The position numbers and the translations under genes were made by a program. This document shows, in pieces, positions 26,696 through 39,945 of a DNA stretch of 64,000 nucleotides. This DNA comes from Pholis gunnellus (lineage: Eukaryota > Chordata > Actinopteri > Perciformes > Pholidae). The notes under the pieces were generated by a model. The model was not told where the DNA came from, did not search any database, and saw only the letters and a program-made list of their open reading frames with translations. How positions within the stretch are numbered: the first letter of the stretch is position 1; every line of letters starts with the position of its first letter. Location: the NCBI GenBank assembly GCA_910591455.2, contig OU342806.1:19373841-19437840 (forward strand), in the 5' to 3' direction.

Positions 26696-26730
26696 AGCTC
26701 TCAAAAATCCACAAGCTCTCAAAAATCCAC
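26696..26730. repeat. Tandem duplication, 2 x 18 bp
   Basis: The unit AGCTCTCAAAAATCCACA occurs at 26696 and again at 26714, with the second copy losing only its last base or so. It is a small recent slippage duplication. Confidence 0.9.
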
Positions 26731-26749
26731 ATGATACCTGCCTAGAACC

Positions 26750-26880
26750 AAACGACAGACAAGTTAGCGACTACTACGTGAATACAGTGAAACATTTAAC
26801 AGCCAAGGAGTCAGATATTTCCCTCAATTGTATGTGGAGGGTTAATACTAGAGTTACATTTGCCACATTTGTGGCCAGTC
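26750..26880 (+). repeat. Degraded interspersed repeat, family not named
   Basis: Strings TTAGCGACTACTACGTGAA, ACATTTAACAGCCAAGGAGT and CAGATATTTCCCTCA match my memory of a dispersed fish repeat that may also be present at about 6990-7100. Boundaries are unclear. Confidence 0.35.
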
Positions 26881-29800
26881 ACAACTCTAAATCAATGCTT
26901 ATGTTTTTTAGTTTCCGCTGAATGCGCTAGTAGGCTATTCTTTGCTAGCAAGCTTTCCATATCAATTGGTGCTGATTTGTCAGATTTGCTTGCCTCTTGC
27001 TTGAAAGTTGCCCATAAAATTATTTGTGGCTTTAAGGCTACGAATAAAATGACATTATAGCTAATGAATTTTCTAAAAACTATTTAATCAACACTGCTTT
27101 TAGCCAAGTTTATAGTAGATTTGTGCACCGTAAACTGTAAAATGTCCTTTGATACATTCCATGTGATCAAAGCTCTTCAAAGCCAGGAAGAGCTTCACTT
27201 TTGATTCATCTTAAGAATGGAAGTGATGATAGCTTTTATATGTAGTTGAAATGTGGGGATTGATCATAACTCTACCAAACAGCATTTGAGAACTTGCTGA
27301 CAGTTCTTAAAGTCATTGCCTGCGGGTGCTGGGAAAAATGGAATATATTACTCCAAATTAATTCATGCATTGTTCACACGTCATTGATGGATTAGAGCTC
27401 TAGATTGATTAGGATGTCTGACAATGGAATAATCAATAAAGTTATACACTGAAATGGATCATGTTCTACTTTTTAATCCAGGACTTTTTTTAGACTACGA
27501 AGAAATGGCATTACTTTTAGTACAGAGAAAACAAAGACAAACAATTAAAGATAATAATGTCTTCTAAAACTGAAGTATAAGCAAACTATAGATTTAAAAA
27601 GGACAGTTTTAAACTAATTTAATGTAAATTGACATTTTAGCTGCACTACATTGTATGGATATAGTTTCACGTTGCCTTACTGTAGTACATTTGCAGTTAG
27701 TTGCAACAATACACCAAAAAAATAATTAATCTCTCGACAAAGGTTAATCATTATGGGCTATTTTCCAGGCTATTTCATAGTTTCCTTGAAGCATTCATTA
27801 TTCCACTCTTTAAATCACAGTTTATAGAGTAATATTCTCACTGCTGCTGACATTCAGGTCAACTCGGGTTTAATTTTAATTTGGAAACGAAAGTTGTGTC
27901 ACACATTCACATTAAGTCTCTCACAGTGTTGGTGATAGTTCAGAGTGGTTGCTGGAGGGCTTATTTTTTTTTTTATTTCTTTGACCAGACAGGAGCGTGT
28001 TAGCAGCAGACTCTGTGTGACCACTAAACTCTGAACAGCTCACGCGACTCCCCTACACCTGATTAAACGGTGCAGGTGACCGGTTCCTGTGGCTCACAAA
28101 AAAGATAAATTCTCTGGCTTTCCAGCTATGCACGGTTCTATTGTAGATCTGTTAAGGCGGCACTTGGCAGGCTAATTGTTTTGGCGTTTGAAGACAGGGG
28201 TTCACATCAGCGGCTATCTTTGAACTAAGAGGGAGTTTGCTATGGATGCTTTCAAATGGGAAAACTGCCATCACATTTTTTCATATCATGCCCATTAAAA
28301 TACCAAAATGTTAAAGCCATCTGTGGTGTCAACATTGCTGGCACCCAGCAAGGAAGCTAACTAAAACTGATTAGCAATTCCAATGAGCGCTCCCTTTGGC
28401 CAGAATTGTTTTTAATTCGATCTAGAATGACAGAAAAAAAAAGTCCACGGGCACATTATGCATCTACCATATCCTGAAATGATCAAAAACGGTTTAGAAT
28501 ATTTAATAAAATACCCCTCACTCCAGTACAGAGGCAATGTTTGTGCTAATACAGTACCAACTGCTTTTAAATAATTATAGGAATTATTTTCCCTGGGTCT
28601 TCAGATCTGCTTTGTTTAATTTCAACCAGTAAGTCAGAAGCCTGTTTTATTAAATGAATCATCCAAGATATGGATAACCATCCTTGAAGTTAAAGACTGT
28701 CTACAGCAACAGAACAAACACAGGGGAACAATACACACTGCCCACACATAAGCATTTTTGTTATCCTTCACAGATAAGGCTGTGGCAAAGGGAGTTATGT
28801 GTTGAGTGAAGAGAGACGTGCAAGGCTCTACATACTATTGTGTACAAGATTTCAAATGTGTCTCTCCTTTCCAAAAAAGAAAGAGGTGGATTGACTGGCA
28901 GCTGAACAGAGTCTGAATGAGGGGTTTCACTGGACTGGTAGAGCCTTAGATATCAATGGTGCGTTTCGATCCAAGCTCACCTGGAGGTCAGGCAATCAGT
29001 GCACTACATAAAGGGGAGAGACAGAGAGTGAGAGAGAGAGACAGAGATTCATTTTCACAGATGGAGCTTGGGTTCAATTTAGTGTCCATGGCATCTAAAC
29101 ATTTTTACTCACCCAAAGCTTGCTGGGAAAGGCAAATGCATGGAGCACATTCTTTGGAGAACTGACTCTGGGTCCCGCTTTCGCATAGAAAAGTGTCAGG
29201 ACATTTGTGGGTCTAAGGGGCATGTGGGAAATAGGCAGGAGAGGCCGAGAGCATGCTGACTTTACCTAATAATAGTGTTAAAACACAACCATGTTTACAC
29301 ATTGTGTGCAAATAAATATGAATAATGACCTAATAATATTGCGGCTGAGCCATAGGGGATGAAGTCAGAATCAAATTGAGGGTGGAATTGAAAGTCATCG
29401 GTCCTCTCATGATGAAGTGCATCTAGTATAGATAATAATAATAATATACATTTTCTAACTGAGTAGAATGATTGACTGATAGCTCAAAGGGAAAGAGCAG
29501 GAGTTGAAAGAGAGCTTTAGGAGAACATGCAAAATGGAAATTGCCAGATAAAGCAAAAGGGGGCTTGCAAGGAGTTGCATTAGGGGGTCACTGATCGGTC
29601 AAGCAATAAATTCACAGAATTAGATGGGATTACAAGAAGACAATGAACAGAGAAATGTCTTTGCAACTAAGCAGCTAACCATTGCAGGCATCTTTTCTTT
29701 TAGAATACTTCTATAAAAATAAAAAAAAGAATGAACATCTCCATAGATTTACCCCAAAATGTCAATCTTTCCTTCACTTCCAAGAGAAGAGCTTATTCAA

Positions 29801-30249
29801 ATGATTCTAGGTGAAACGCTTATATTCAGCATATCTGGCAGGAGAATATATAAATGCTTGTCATAAAGCCAGGCATGGTATCACGTTGGAAGTTTTTCTT
29901 CTGTCTTCTTTGGAGAGCAAATTAACATCAGCTGAAATTCAAGTTTATGCTGACTTCAGTGGTATAACTGCAGTAATAGACGTGTTCTCGAGGGTGTGTC
30001 AGTACACCGTGATGTTACCATCGTATGTGGGTACAGGGGCAACACACACACACACACACACACAGCAGTGTGGATGGAGGGGTAATAGATTATGTTCAAT
30101 GGCAGTAATACACCACTATTCCACCTGGTATTACACACAATTTTCCTTCTCTTATTTCTCTGATTGAGAGTATTTGTGTCTGGTAGTGTTATCAGTATCA
30201 TGCCATTTCACTACTATAGTCTGCTATGTTTATGTTAGCTATTCCGCGT
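26881..30249. other. Non-coding stretch, nothing recognised
   Basis: AT-rich sequence with a purine-rich GAGAGA tract at 29009-29046 and a (TAA)-like run at 29431-29447. No exons or named repeats. A (CA)n run of about 23 bases lies at 30042-30064. Confidence 0.5.
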
Positions 30250-30254
30250 ATATC

Positions 30255-30815
30255 TTACGGTGACAGGCAAAGCTCTTTGTTGCAGTTGATAACTTCTTCA
30301 AAACCTCTAAAATAACCTATGGGGTTCCCCAAGGATCGACTTTAGGTCCACTTCTTTTTAATCTCCGTTTCACCTTGGTGATGTCTACATGAAACATTGT
30401 ATCTCTTTCCATAGTTTCATAGCAGATGACACACAACTGTATGTGGCCTTGTTTTCTGGTGACACAGGACACATTTATTTCCTTTTTAGAACTCAATGTC
30501 TGGATGTTGCTAAGTGCTTTACAGATCAGTCAGGATACAACTGAAATTGTAGTCACTACTTGTTTAGCTCAGAGAAAGCTAAATACCCCATGCCAACAAG
30601 TCAGAAACCTTACTGTGCTCTTGACTTAGACTGCATTGTCTAATGTGTATTGGTCCTATATTTGTAAAATTGCTGAATTGTTTCTGATTTTCTTTTGTTT
30701 TTACAATCCACACTTATTTTCTGCTCATCAGTAGTCTGTGAAGCACTTTGAACTGCACTAAGCTTTATGGAAAGTGCTTTACAAATAAAGTTTGATTGAT
30801 TTATCGCTTGATTGA
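30255..30815 (+). mobile_element. L2/Maui-type LINE remnant (reverse transcriptase 3' part)
   Basis: Translation shows degraded but ordered landmarks of a non-LTR retrotransposon polymerase. YGVPQGSTLGPLLFNL starts at 30318. In another frame, ISFHSF-IADDTQLY holds the catalytic AD-D-type motif at about 30422-30442. Then come LNVWMLL...ISQDTTEIVV and VRNLTVLLD near 30600-30625. At least one frameshift separates the first two. The 3' end reads AAGTGCTTTACAAATAAAG and then TTTGATTGATT, the usual tail of the L2 group in fish. Length from the PQG motif to the tail is far shorter than in an intact element, so an internal deletion is likely. The copy is dead. Confidence 0.85.
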
Positions 30816-33800
30816 TAAGACTGACTAGTGGAGAAATATTTGGAAAGTACATTTGTTTTATAGCCGGCTGTAAATATACTTCAAGCTTTATTGTAATGGA
30901 TACTTACCTAGTTACACAGTAGCACTTTTCAAACACATTTAACACAGGAGCTCTGATGAAGTTTCTTTCTGCATCATTTGAGTGAGAATACATAACTGAT
31001 TGGAAGTCTCATGAAAACTCTGTCAAAACTGCATCCCACCAGCTACTGTCAGTCACATCCCTCTCCGACTTTGTCAAACTGTCAGCTGTCATTGCTGCTT
31101 TAAGTGCTTCTGATAATTTCTTACAAGTTAAGACTATTAGTTGCATACTTCCTCACAGACTTACTTCAACTCTCATGAGTACAAGATGCATCATTTCTTT
31201 CTGACAAGGTTTTTCTGCTGAGAAATGAATTCTTTCAGACACGAAATGGGAGCAAATAATAAAATATGACTGACACAGTTCAAGCAAACAGTGAAGAGTA
31301 TCAATTAGGCCTGTTTGGGAGAGCTGTCTTTTATTATATCACAATTCTGGCTGAGATTCCCAAAGCTACTCTTTACAGTTCTACAAATACTAGCCTAGTT
31401 AAGATCTGTTTTCAAATAAAATAGATGTAAAACAGATATTTTGCGGCTTGCAATCTATCACCAAGCTGGATAATATACATCCATTGAATAATACATTTTA
31501 AAAAGGTTAGCAGGAAACAGTAAGGACATCGCTACAGATGTTTTGAAAGGGTGTAAATAATGGAGGCAAGGCAAAAAAAAAACTTTTTAAATGCCAGGAC
31601 ATGTTAATCACAGGATGTTAAATAGAAATACATGTTATTTAGATGTGTTTTTTGTTTTAGATTACCACTAATTATATATTCTTGCATGCATCTAGACTTT
31701 TCTTTTCACTTTTTTGAGATCAAAAAGCTATCCAATCCACCCAAGAAACATGAAATGATGAGTGTAAATGGTGTCTGAGATCTGATCCCAATGCAAACCA
31801 CCTTCAGATGTTGTCTGATTGCCCTCATAGCACAATGCATTGTGCTCGCATTTACATGACACACTTTGTTCCTTACGCAGACAATGATCTCACGTTAATT
31901 CTAGGTGTAAATGGTGGAATGGAGTCCTTTGGAGGATCCAGCCTCTAATTTGGCTGTGTTAATAATAATACTAGCATTGTGGAGGGTGCTCTCTTGCAGC
32001 AATGCCCCGATTACAAAAATAATCAAATAATAAATAAACTTAACATGACAGAATATCAGGCGGAACAAAAATGTACAGGCCACTGAACACCCAGATAACT
32101 TCAAATCACAGTCTATAGATACAGTATGAAACAAGGGTAAATACTTCCTATCTTTCTATTTGATATGGATCAGTGGATTGGAAGGTTGTGTCTAGGGATG
32201 CAGGGTCCCTGGAGAAGTTCACATGGGAATAATGTGCTGTAATTACACTACAGATAATCACTATGAAACTGTAAATGAGTTTTATGTGATTTTTTCTTTT
32301 TTTGGGGGGTGGAATGTTTATACTCCAAAAGTTAAAGAGGAGAAACCTTAAATTATTCATGCACAAATACAATTTTTGTCAAAACAAGCTTATAAACAAA
32401 GGTTCCCCATGAGGTTCAATTCCATATTATTTCTAACTTCATACTAAATTGTAATTAGCTTTCGGTTGTCTTACACTACCAGTATGTCCTACAGTGTATA
32501 ATCTGCAAAGCACAATAAGTAATCATAAAATTAAATCTCCAAAGCTCTAAATTGACAGATTGTGGGTAATGTATGTGGGCCGTGACATGAAAATAGGAGA
32601 GAAAACTTGGTAAAGTCTATTGTTTAGATTTTCAACCTGGAAAAATCCGCCTCCTACCACCTTGTAAATAAAGCTAAAGACCTTTTGTTGTGTGTTCAAT
32701 ATGCATCTCATTTCCTCACACATCTTTTGAATTATAGTGCCACGACACACTGTACCATAACAATTTAATGAAGGTTAAGTAGAAGGAAACTGAGGCTGAA
32801 ACCTCAACAATAAAACATTGCCTCATGCTGCATTTAATGAGGTCCAACAGTGTGAGATCAACAACTCACTGAGAGCCCTTTGCTTCTTGTGGCATTTTGA
32901 CCTCTTTCTTTTTGTTTACGTTGTCGTTTTGAAGGCTGGATTAAAGGAAAAGAATAGCTGAGGATATGATGTTTACACCACCTACATTAAATGATTTCTG
33001 AAAAAAACTGTTGTGAGAGAACAGACATTTATGTTGTTTGCTTCTACACAACCACGGTCCATCCACACAGGTGTTTTCACTTTGCTGTTGCTGATGAGAA
33101 ATTCTCTTGGGCGCAACAAAAGAGCGGAGTGTCATGCTCCTCTCTCTATGCCCACAGTGGCTGATAAAAGTGCTACAGAGTACACATAACTCACAGGACA
33201 AATTGCTCATATAATATCCGAGGTGGGAATCATCAGTGACATGATGCAATACAGTTATTGGTGCTCTATTAATAATATAGTCACATCCTCTTGAATATAT
33301 ACACAAAACAGCTACATGTGTAATTTGACTGACTTTCAGTTGAAACCTGCTCAACATTTTAATGGAATCTTAATTGCCGTTACTAGGGTGAACTTTTCTT
33401 CACCAACCTGAGCAGAGGTCTAATGATACGCAATTATTGGAAACACCTGTGTGGGGACGCAAGACCCATTGACATTGGGAGTTGCCTTTACGGCTCAAGT
33501 TCCGATTCGCTTTGTAAAAGGCATGCCACCATCGATTGATAACCTGTATCAGTAATGTTGCTTAGAGATTGTGCATTCCAAAATAAATGTTCTTTCTAAA
33601 AGTCAAAATTGTAGATGAAACCAAAGTACATAGAGCTATTTCAAACCGCATGTTTTCAGGATTAAACACAATAGTAAATAGTAAACACAGATGAGTATGT
33701 ATGAGTATGTATTTATAATTCATTGACAGCTTATACGTGGACACCTACATGTTCTGTTCATGTATTAAACAGCTGCCATCACCAAGAGTTAACACGGTCA

Positions 33801-33917
33801 CTCGTTATCGGGTCTGATCAAAAGTGCTCATATGTAGCACCCATTTAAAAACTCATTAAACTCAAACCTCTGTCTATTTCATGGTATTTTAGATCCTCTA
33901 CATGACCACAGAAAACG

Positions 33918-33970
<53 letters not shown>

Positions 33971-36900
33971 TTACTTTTATGCACATCATTGCTCACTGGT
34001 GCAATGGTTCACCAAATACATATATCTGGTCACTTAATATTGAGACACTTGCTAATGTACTCTACCCACTTACAACTAGAACACATGTCTTGCAAGTCAA
34101 TTTGTTTAGGCTGCATTACTGATTTTTGGTGGTCAATGCCCTTGCATAGTTAAACAATCTACTACACTCCACCGTGCATCCGTTACAAAATGTATGTGCG
34201 TCGTCCAAACTGTGAAAAGGTCTGTCGTGTAAATGTCACTTCTAACTAACACAGTAGCCAGGAGTCACTAATTAGTGCAGTCTGTATTGCACCTGTAGCA
34301 TCAGGTGCAGCTCATTACTCCAACGCTAACATGGTTGTATGAAGCTGATGTGTGCTTTCCATTATTGTCCCGACATGTTGCTGTCAATTGCTGGACAACT
34401 ATTAGAGCTCCGTCATTTTGAAGATAACTTTAGATTCTATCCCTCTTGAAACCGCAGCATTGCACTCGCTGCTGCTTTTCACCCATTTCAAGAGATGTAT
34501 TTGCTATATGTGGTCAGATAGGAAGAAGGTGAAAATTAGCTTGAGGTAGCTTCTGGTCAAGGTTTTTTTTAAACTAATAATTATATGTGCTGGCTTTGGA
34601 TACCTAAACTATGACCGAGCGAGTAGCAGGAGGGGAGAAGAATCGCTTCTCATGAGCATGGGTACTTCTTACACAATAAAACTCATCCTCATCCTGAAAA
34701 ACCTTTACAACAGTATTTTCCACATTACATGCTGCAGGTTGATCATGATATATATTAAGCATCATAACGACAGCATCATATGTCTGCAGCATTTACTTTC
34801 AGCAAATGTACATGGTTGAACACTGCCACAGCTAAAGGTAGCCCAGCCTTTATTTACATGGCCTTGTTTAATCAATTTGCATAAAACAAATACTCATGTT
34901 CTGGTGTGGACTTATTTTAGAAAAGCCAGACTATTTTGTATTAAGGATTTTATATATTTGAATGCTCTGTAAAGCAGATATGAATAATTTTGTGGTCCTT
35001 TTTTTTGTGTCTTGGATTGCCAAGACTCCAAAGTTGTATCTTCAAACCAAGCACATCAGCGGCTGTTGGTTTTCACTGATTAAATTGCAGCGTCTTCAAA
35101 GAACAAGGCCAGCAAACAAATCCGTTAAATCACCTGGTGTCTTGATTGTTTGGAAGGAAACTCTCAGTCCTCAGTACATGCTTGGACTCCACTGTGCTGT
35201 AACAAATGTCAATGGAGAGCATCAACACAGTCATTCATTTAAATACTGCATATTTGTACCTTTCAAAGACTTATAGATACGGTCGGATGTTATTTTGTCA
35301 ACAAAGTACCGGAATTTGGTTAATATGTAGCATATTTTGTTCTTAATGTGTGTCATCAGTCAAACAAGAGCTTGAATATTTACTTTCAAAAAGATTGATT
35401 TTCTTTTGAATTTACATAAATTGGAAATCATTTTGCCGTCTACTGTTTTGCACAACAACACCTCCTCAACAGTCATTTTCCTGCAGTGCAAATGAGCCTA
35501 TTGAGCACCTGTTGGGCATCGTTTTCTGTGTGGATGAGCCGGCATAAACACTTTCATTCATTGTGCCAGAAATGATTGTTTCCCATGTATTCTACTAGAG
35601 TATCTGCTAACATTCACATTGTGTATACGTACTGTATAACTTATTTCGCTGCAGCTTTGAGAATATTTCATCCTTGTTCATCATGTTTGAGCAGTTTAGG
35701 TTTAGAACACAAAATGCCACTGACGCAACTTGCATTTATACAGTACAAATTATATATTTGTATTTGAAAAACAGTATCTCAAAACACAGTCCTTATCCAT
35801 GATACTAAATGCAACAGATATCGGAGCAAGACTGCCATAAGGTGTCCACATCCACTATTTAATAATTCAGAAATGCCATGGCAAATAAATAACATTTTTA
35901 GAGAAGCATGTAGAGCATACCTTCTTGCAATACTCTTCATATAAATGGAGAAATAATTGTGTTTTCCTCTCTTTCCGTGTGGGATGTGTGATGTCACTGG
36001 CACTTAGTCAGTATAATTAGATGCCAGAGATATATGCCTCACCTGGGGGCGTCTTCTTCCTCTCCTTCTACGTCGGCCTGCTGCACACAGGCATTGGAGT
36101 AGAAGGCTCGGCTGGGTGATTTATGCCGTTCCTCAGTCCATTAATGTCTCCTTTTTATGTGTCCATTTGGCATAGTGGCCACTCCGCTCACCTCGTTTAG
36201 ACCAGATGCTGTTAGGACAGTGCGAGAGTCGTGTGCTGATTCATGTAGACCAATGAAAAGGGAGTGTGGAGGGTGGTTTTTGTTATGTTAGGCAAAATGC
36301 GCTCACTCACAGCATTCCTTTAGCATACATCAGCAGCAATACGATGCTGTAGTTAACCCTGCTAGTCCTCCTTTCTGCGTGCTATTGAATAACACATGCA
36401 GGAGGTTGTTTTTCTATGCATATTGTATATATCTTTGAGCATGCATAAGAGTGTGTGTATGCAAGCATCTGCATTCGTGCGTGCAACTGTGCAAACAGCC
36501 ATATATTTTGGATTAGTGCTATACAAGCTAATTTCACACATTGGCAGTGAGAGGAAACTCATTTTGTGGACTTTAATATTCAGAAATCCTGTAATGTGGC
36601 GTCAATACACTTGACACTGCATATTCATTTATGCAAAAGCAGTTCAGCTTTCCAATGTTTTCCTGTCATGTCCCCTTTCTAAAGCAGGCAAAATGTACGG
36701 CCCCCACTCTCTGTAAATACATTTTTTAACAAGCGTTATACATTTTTTATGGTAACAAAATGAGCCAAATTAATGCTATTTTATTTTAAAAAATCTTACC
36801 AAAAACACAAATATCTTCTTTCACCTTTTGAATGATTTCTAGACACTAAAGACGCAAGGCTCTTCTGCTACATTGACAATGAAGTCCAAAGTGAGATTGG

Positions 36901-37084
36901 CTTTGTCTTAATGTCCTTACGTGAGGCTAAAACTAACTTTTTTTAACATTGTCCGTATTTCTAGGTTAATAAGTCCATCTGTGTCCATGTTTTATACTCT
37001 GACTATCTCAAACTAGCCTCGTTGTTTTGCTGGCTGAATTTATCTTGATTTCTCCACCACTGCAACAATAAATGGACCGCACTT
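30816..37084. other. Non-coding stretch, nothing recognised
   Basis: No exons, RNA genes or named repeats, apart from the (TA)n tract at 33922. A 32-codon ATG frame at 36021 with a hydrophobic middle was considered and not accepted. Confidence 0.5.
33922..33966. repeat. (TA)n microsatellite, about 45 bp
   Basis: A pure alternating TA run is seen directly, flanked by CGATT and TTTTG. It would form a cruciform or melt easily. Confidence 0.97.
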
Positions 37085-37265
37085 TATATTGCACTTTTTC
37101 TACCTAAGCAGAACAAAGCACTTCTCAATGATTCTCAGTCGCACACACCGAAAGTCAAATTTAGGAGCAATTTGAGTTTCAGTGTTATGCTGAAGGACAC
37201 TTGGATGTGTAACCAGTAGAAGCCAGAATCGAATCACCACTCTACTTCCTGAGCCACAGCTACAC
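37085..37265 (-). mobile_element. tRNA-derived SINE-like element, minus strand
   Basis: On the minus strand the head reads GGCTCAGGAAGTAGAGTGG, an A-box-like start, followed by GTGATTCGATTCTGGCTTC, a B-box-like segment. The body holds CACTTCTCAATGATTCTC and AGTTTCAGTGTTATGC on the plus strand, wording typical of a widespread teleost repeat. The far end reads ATATTGCACTTTTTCTACC, matching the usual tail in reverse. It is a different subfamily from the 7512 copy or a more diverged member. No coding function. Confidence 0.6.
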
Positions 37266-38895
37266 CACAGTGATGCCTCTATGCCATGTTAACGGGGGCT
37301 GCTCCACAGTTTCTAGTATAGATGTTGCAAAGGATACAATAGAACAACAAGCTAAATGTGTTGGTTATTTGCTCAAAAGTTTCACTTTTGCTTATAAGTC
37401 CCCTAATATCAATTACAAATGGGAAAGGTTAAAAATAGGAACTGTTCAGAAGGGTGGATTTTGACGTGCAAATCCTGCTTTTTCTCAGGTTTTTTACTAT
37501 ATCCTTTTCCTTTTTATTTTATGGGGGATGTCATGATGTGACATGATGCTTCTGTGCAGTTCAGCAGGCTCCCTTCCCCCCACTAATGCATCAAACACTC
37601 TTGTCAAGTCAACACGCCTCCTACCCCACCTCCAGATGGGACAATCTACTACCAGCTTCACTCTGAAGACAGAGTATAAGCAGTTATTTTGACACACTGC
37701 TCTCTTTCTTTACTTTGTTTCATCGTAATAGTCCGATGCCTTTTCAAAATAATTGTCAACATTGCTTGTTCTGTATATGTTATCATTGTACATATTGTTG
37801 CAGCCATGCAGTAAACTGCCATGATGCATCCCATAGGCAGAGCTATAATCAATATAGATATTCTTTTAAAATGCACATTTCACCTTTCCAACCTGTCTTT
37901 TGCACTGCAATATTCATGTTGATGCATCTTTATATTTACCTCAGCAAGGAGGGTGTGACAAACATTGTCATTATTTTGTGTAAGTGGGGTCCTTTGGCAG
38001 CAAACACATCAGCGAGCAGGAAAGGTGCAGCACAAACAAGCGAGAAGTGTCACTGAATGGCTAATGGGTGACGCACCCAAGCTCAAAAACAACTCAGAGA
38101 GCAGGAACAGCTCCAAGTAAAAAGGCGGAACTGCCATCTGTGGTAAAAATACAATATTTCTGTATTCTAAAGGAGCCCTGGCACATGGACAGTTTCATAA
38201 GAGGAAAATGATAGACATCCTTAGCATAATTGCTTTTCAGGAGGGCAGTTGGCAGTAGTAGTTTGGAAGGAAGGAGGGAGAAGTACAATAATGATGAAAT
38301 ATCAATGAGATGATGAAAAAGTAATCATTTTGCCGCAGTAGCAGAGAGCTCAAAAGATCCGAGTGCCAACACTCAGAAATCAATAAGTCTGATCCAATGT
38401 GGGACAATTTACACACGACACATCACTCATCACTCCTTATTGGAAAGCCCACTGCCAGATTGCCATTCAGGGGGAGCTCACCGCTGTTTGACAAGAGAAA
38501 TGCAGCACGATGTAGAGCAGCCAAACTAAATGAAAGATATATTGTAAAAATCCAACTTTTATTATGAACTTTGTTATTTCACAGTGCCAGGAGTGAGCTG
38601 GCCTGGACATGAGTAGGTGCTTCATGTATTGATTCTGCAACCTCCATTAATTTAAACAATCCTCTATTTAATCCAAGTTTTATTTCACATCTGCACAGCC
38701 CATTCCCATCATTTATTGTGCAATAAGCACAGCATTATTGCTTTTTGCATCATTCTTTGCCATATAACCTGTACTGACTGTAATGTAAACACATACGCAT
38801 AAATATGCTATGCTCAGAGCAAGCCGCATAGTAAAGGAAGTGAAAAAGATAATAATATTATTATGAAGTTATGTTGGTGATGTTTGACGTTTGTT
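37266..38895. other. Non-coding stretch, nothing recognised
   Basis: AT-rich, no exon or repeat recognised. The open frames here have no signature. Confidence 0.5.
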
Positions 38896-39086
38896 CTGTA
38901 CTTGTGTTAGGTTGTTTGCATTTAACTTAGTTTGAGGGACTTATTTAAAGTCAGACCAAGATGTTTTTCCCAAAATTAACTAAGTGATATTGTGAAGTCA
39001 AACAGGGGTTTTCTTTTATGTAAGGATAAACAATATGAATAACTGAAAGGAGTTCAAACTAGTGTTCGGAGGGGAGCAGGGCGGAA

Positions 39087-39133
39087 CCAATCTACCTAGA
39101 GGTTTATATAAGCAGAGACGCAGTAACACGTCG
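39087..39133 (+). promoter_or_regulatory. CCAAT plus TATA core promoter candidate
   Basis: The CCAAT box and the TTTATATAAG TATA box are about 15 bases apart, in the order of a class II promoter, with a GC-rich string immediately upstream. Transcription would start around 39133. CpG-rich leader sequence begins after the expected start and contrasts with the AT-rich surroundings. Confidence 0.5.
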
Positions 39134-39631
39134 TGTCGCAAACAATACGGTCCGGCGTCGGGCAAGCACCAGACCGACGTGAATCAGTGTGGAGATCTGC
39201 GATGCCACTGCATGACTAACGAGTCCGAAAGGTTTGGAGAGGCAGCCGGTAAGGAAGCTGAACTGCACAACAACTGAGACATTGGGGCTGACGTGAAGAT
39301 CGGTTAGCGTTAGCGTTAGCATTAGCGTTATTTGCGGCAAATGCATACGCCAATAGTCTGGCCCTCTGTTGTGTAATACTGTTGTTTGTTTGTGGTTGAT
39401 TGTCCGGGAATGGGTTCTATCTGGTTGTGGTAAATTGTAGTAGTTTAAATGGGTTAATTTGTTTACTGACGTACAGCATTAACTGTATTGATTAATATCA
39501 GGGCATGTTTACAATAGGATGTGGTGCTTTATTAATCAAGCCATTATCAAAGCTTTGCCTGTGTACATTAATTTATATATTTAATATATGAGTTCTGTTT
39601 TCTGTTCTTTTCTGTTTAAAGGTTTTTTACC

Positions 39632-39781
39632 TAGAGACCTAAACGGCTAGACGGCTAATTGGCTAAATGAACTGAACGGCTAGATGGCTAAGCTGAACTG
39701 AGCTAAAACTGACTAGATGGCTAAGCTAAACTGAGCTAACTAAGTGAACTGAACTGAATTGAACTGAACTAAGCTAAACTA
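39632..39781. repeat. Degenerate AACTG / GGCTAA short tandem array
   Basis: Units such as GGCTA, GCTAA, GAACTG and GAACT recur many times without a strict period. The sequence looks like an old slippage array with intermixed units. It lies within the presumed second exon of the LTR-like unit. A separate (GTTAGC)n run of about four units is at 39303-39330. Confidence 0.75.
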
Positions 39782-39945
39782 CAATGCACTACACAACGCC
39801 ACACTGTGGTTAAGTTTGATGAACTGCAAACCTACCAAAATAAAAAGGAGGAAAAAGAAAAAAACTGTTTGGTCATTTGAGTGAAATCCAGTTGGACCCT
39901 TCGAGCGGACTCGTCGATCCCTTTCAAGTGGGGAAAATGCACACA

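Larger units (their letters stand above)
38900..39945 (+). mobile_element. LTR-like unit with promoter, possible intron and polyA signal
   Basis: A compact array of transcription signals lies here in order: GGGGAGCAGGGCGG, a CCAAT box at 39087-39091, and a TATA box TTTATATAAG at about 39103-39112. A CpG-rich leader follows, then a good splice donor (CCG then GTAAGG, GT at 39249) and a good acceptor (TTCTTTTCTGTTTAAAG, AG at 39620-39621). AATAAA is at 39839 with a T/G-rich stretch after it. That fits either a solo LTR of about 1 kb with a long R region or a small two-exon non-coding transcript. The outer limits are guessed. I could not find a target duplication, and there is no coding region of note. 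Confidence 0.4.

Noticed and set aside
36021..36120. Short ATG frame with a hydrophobic middle (GGVFFLSFYVGLLHTGIG)
   Set aside because: Only 32 codons, no family match I could defend, and no splice or promoter support.
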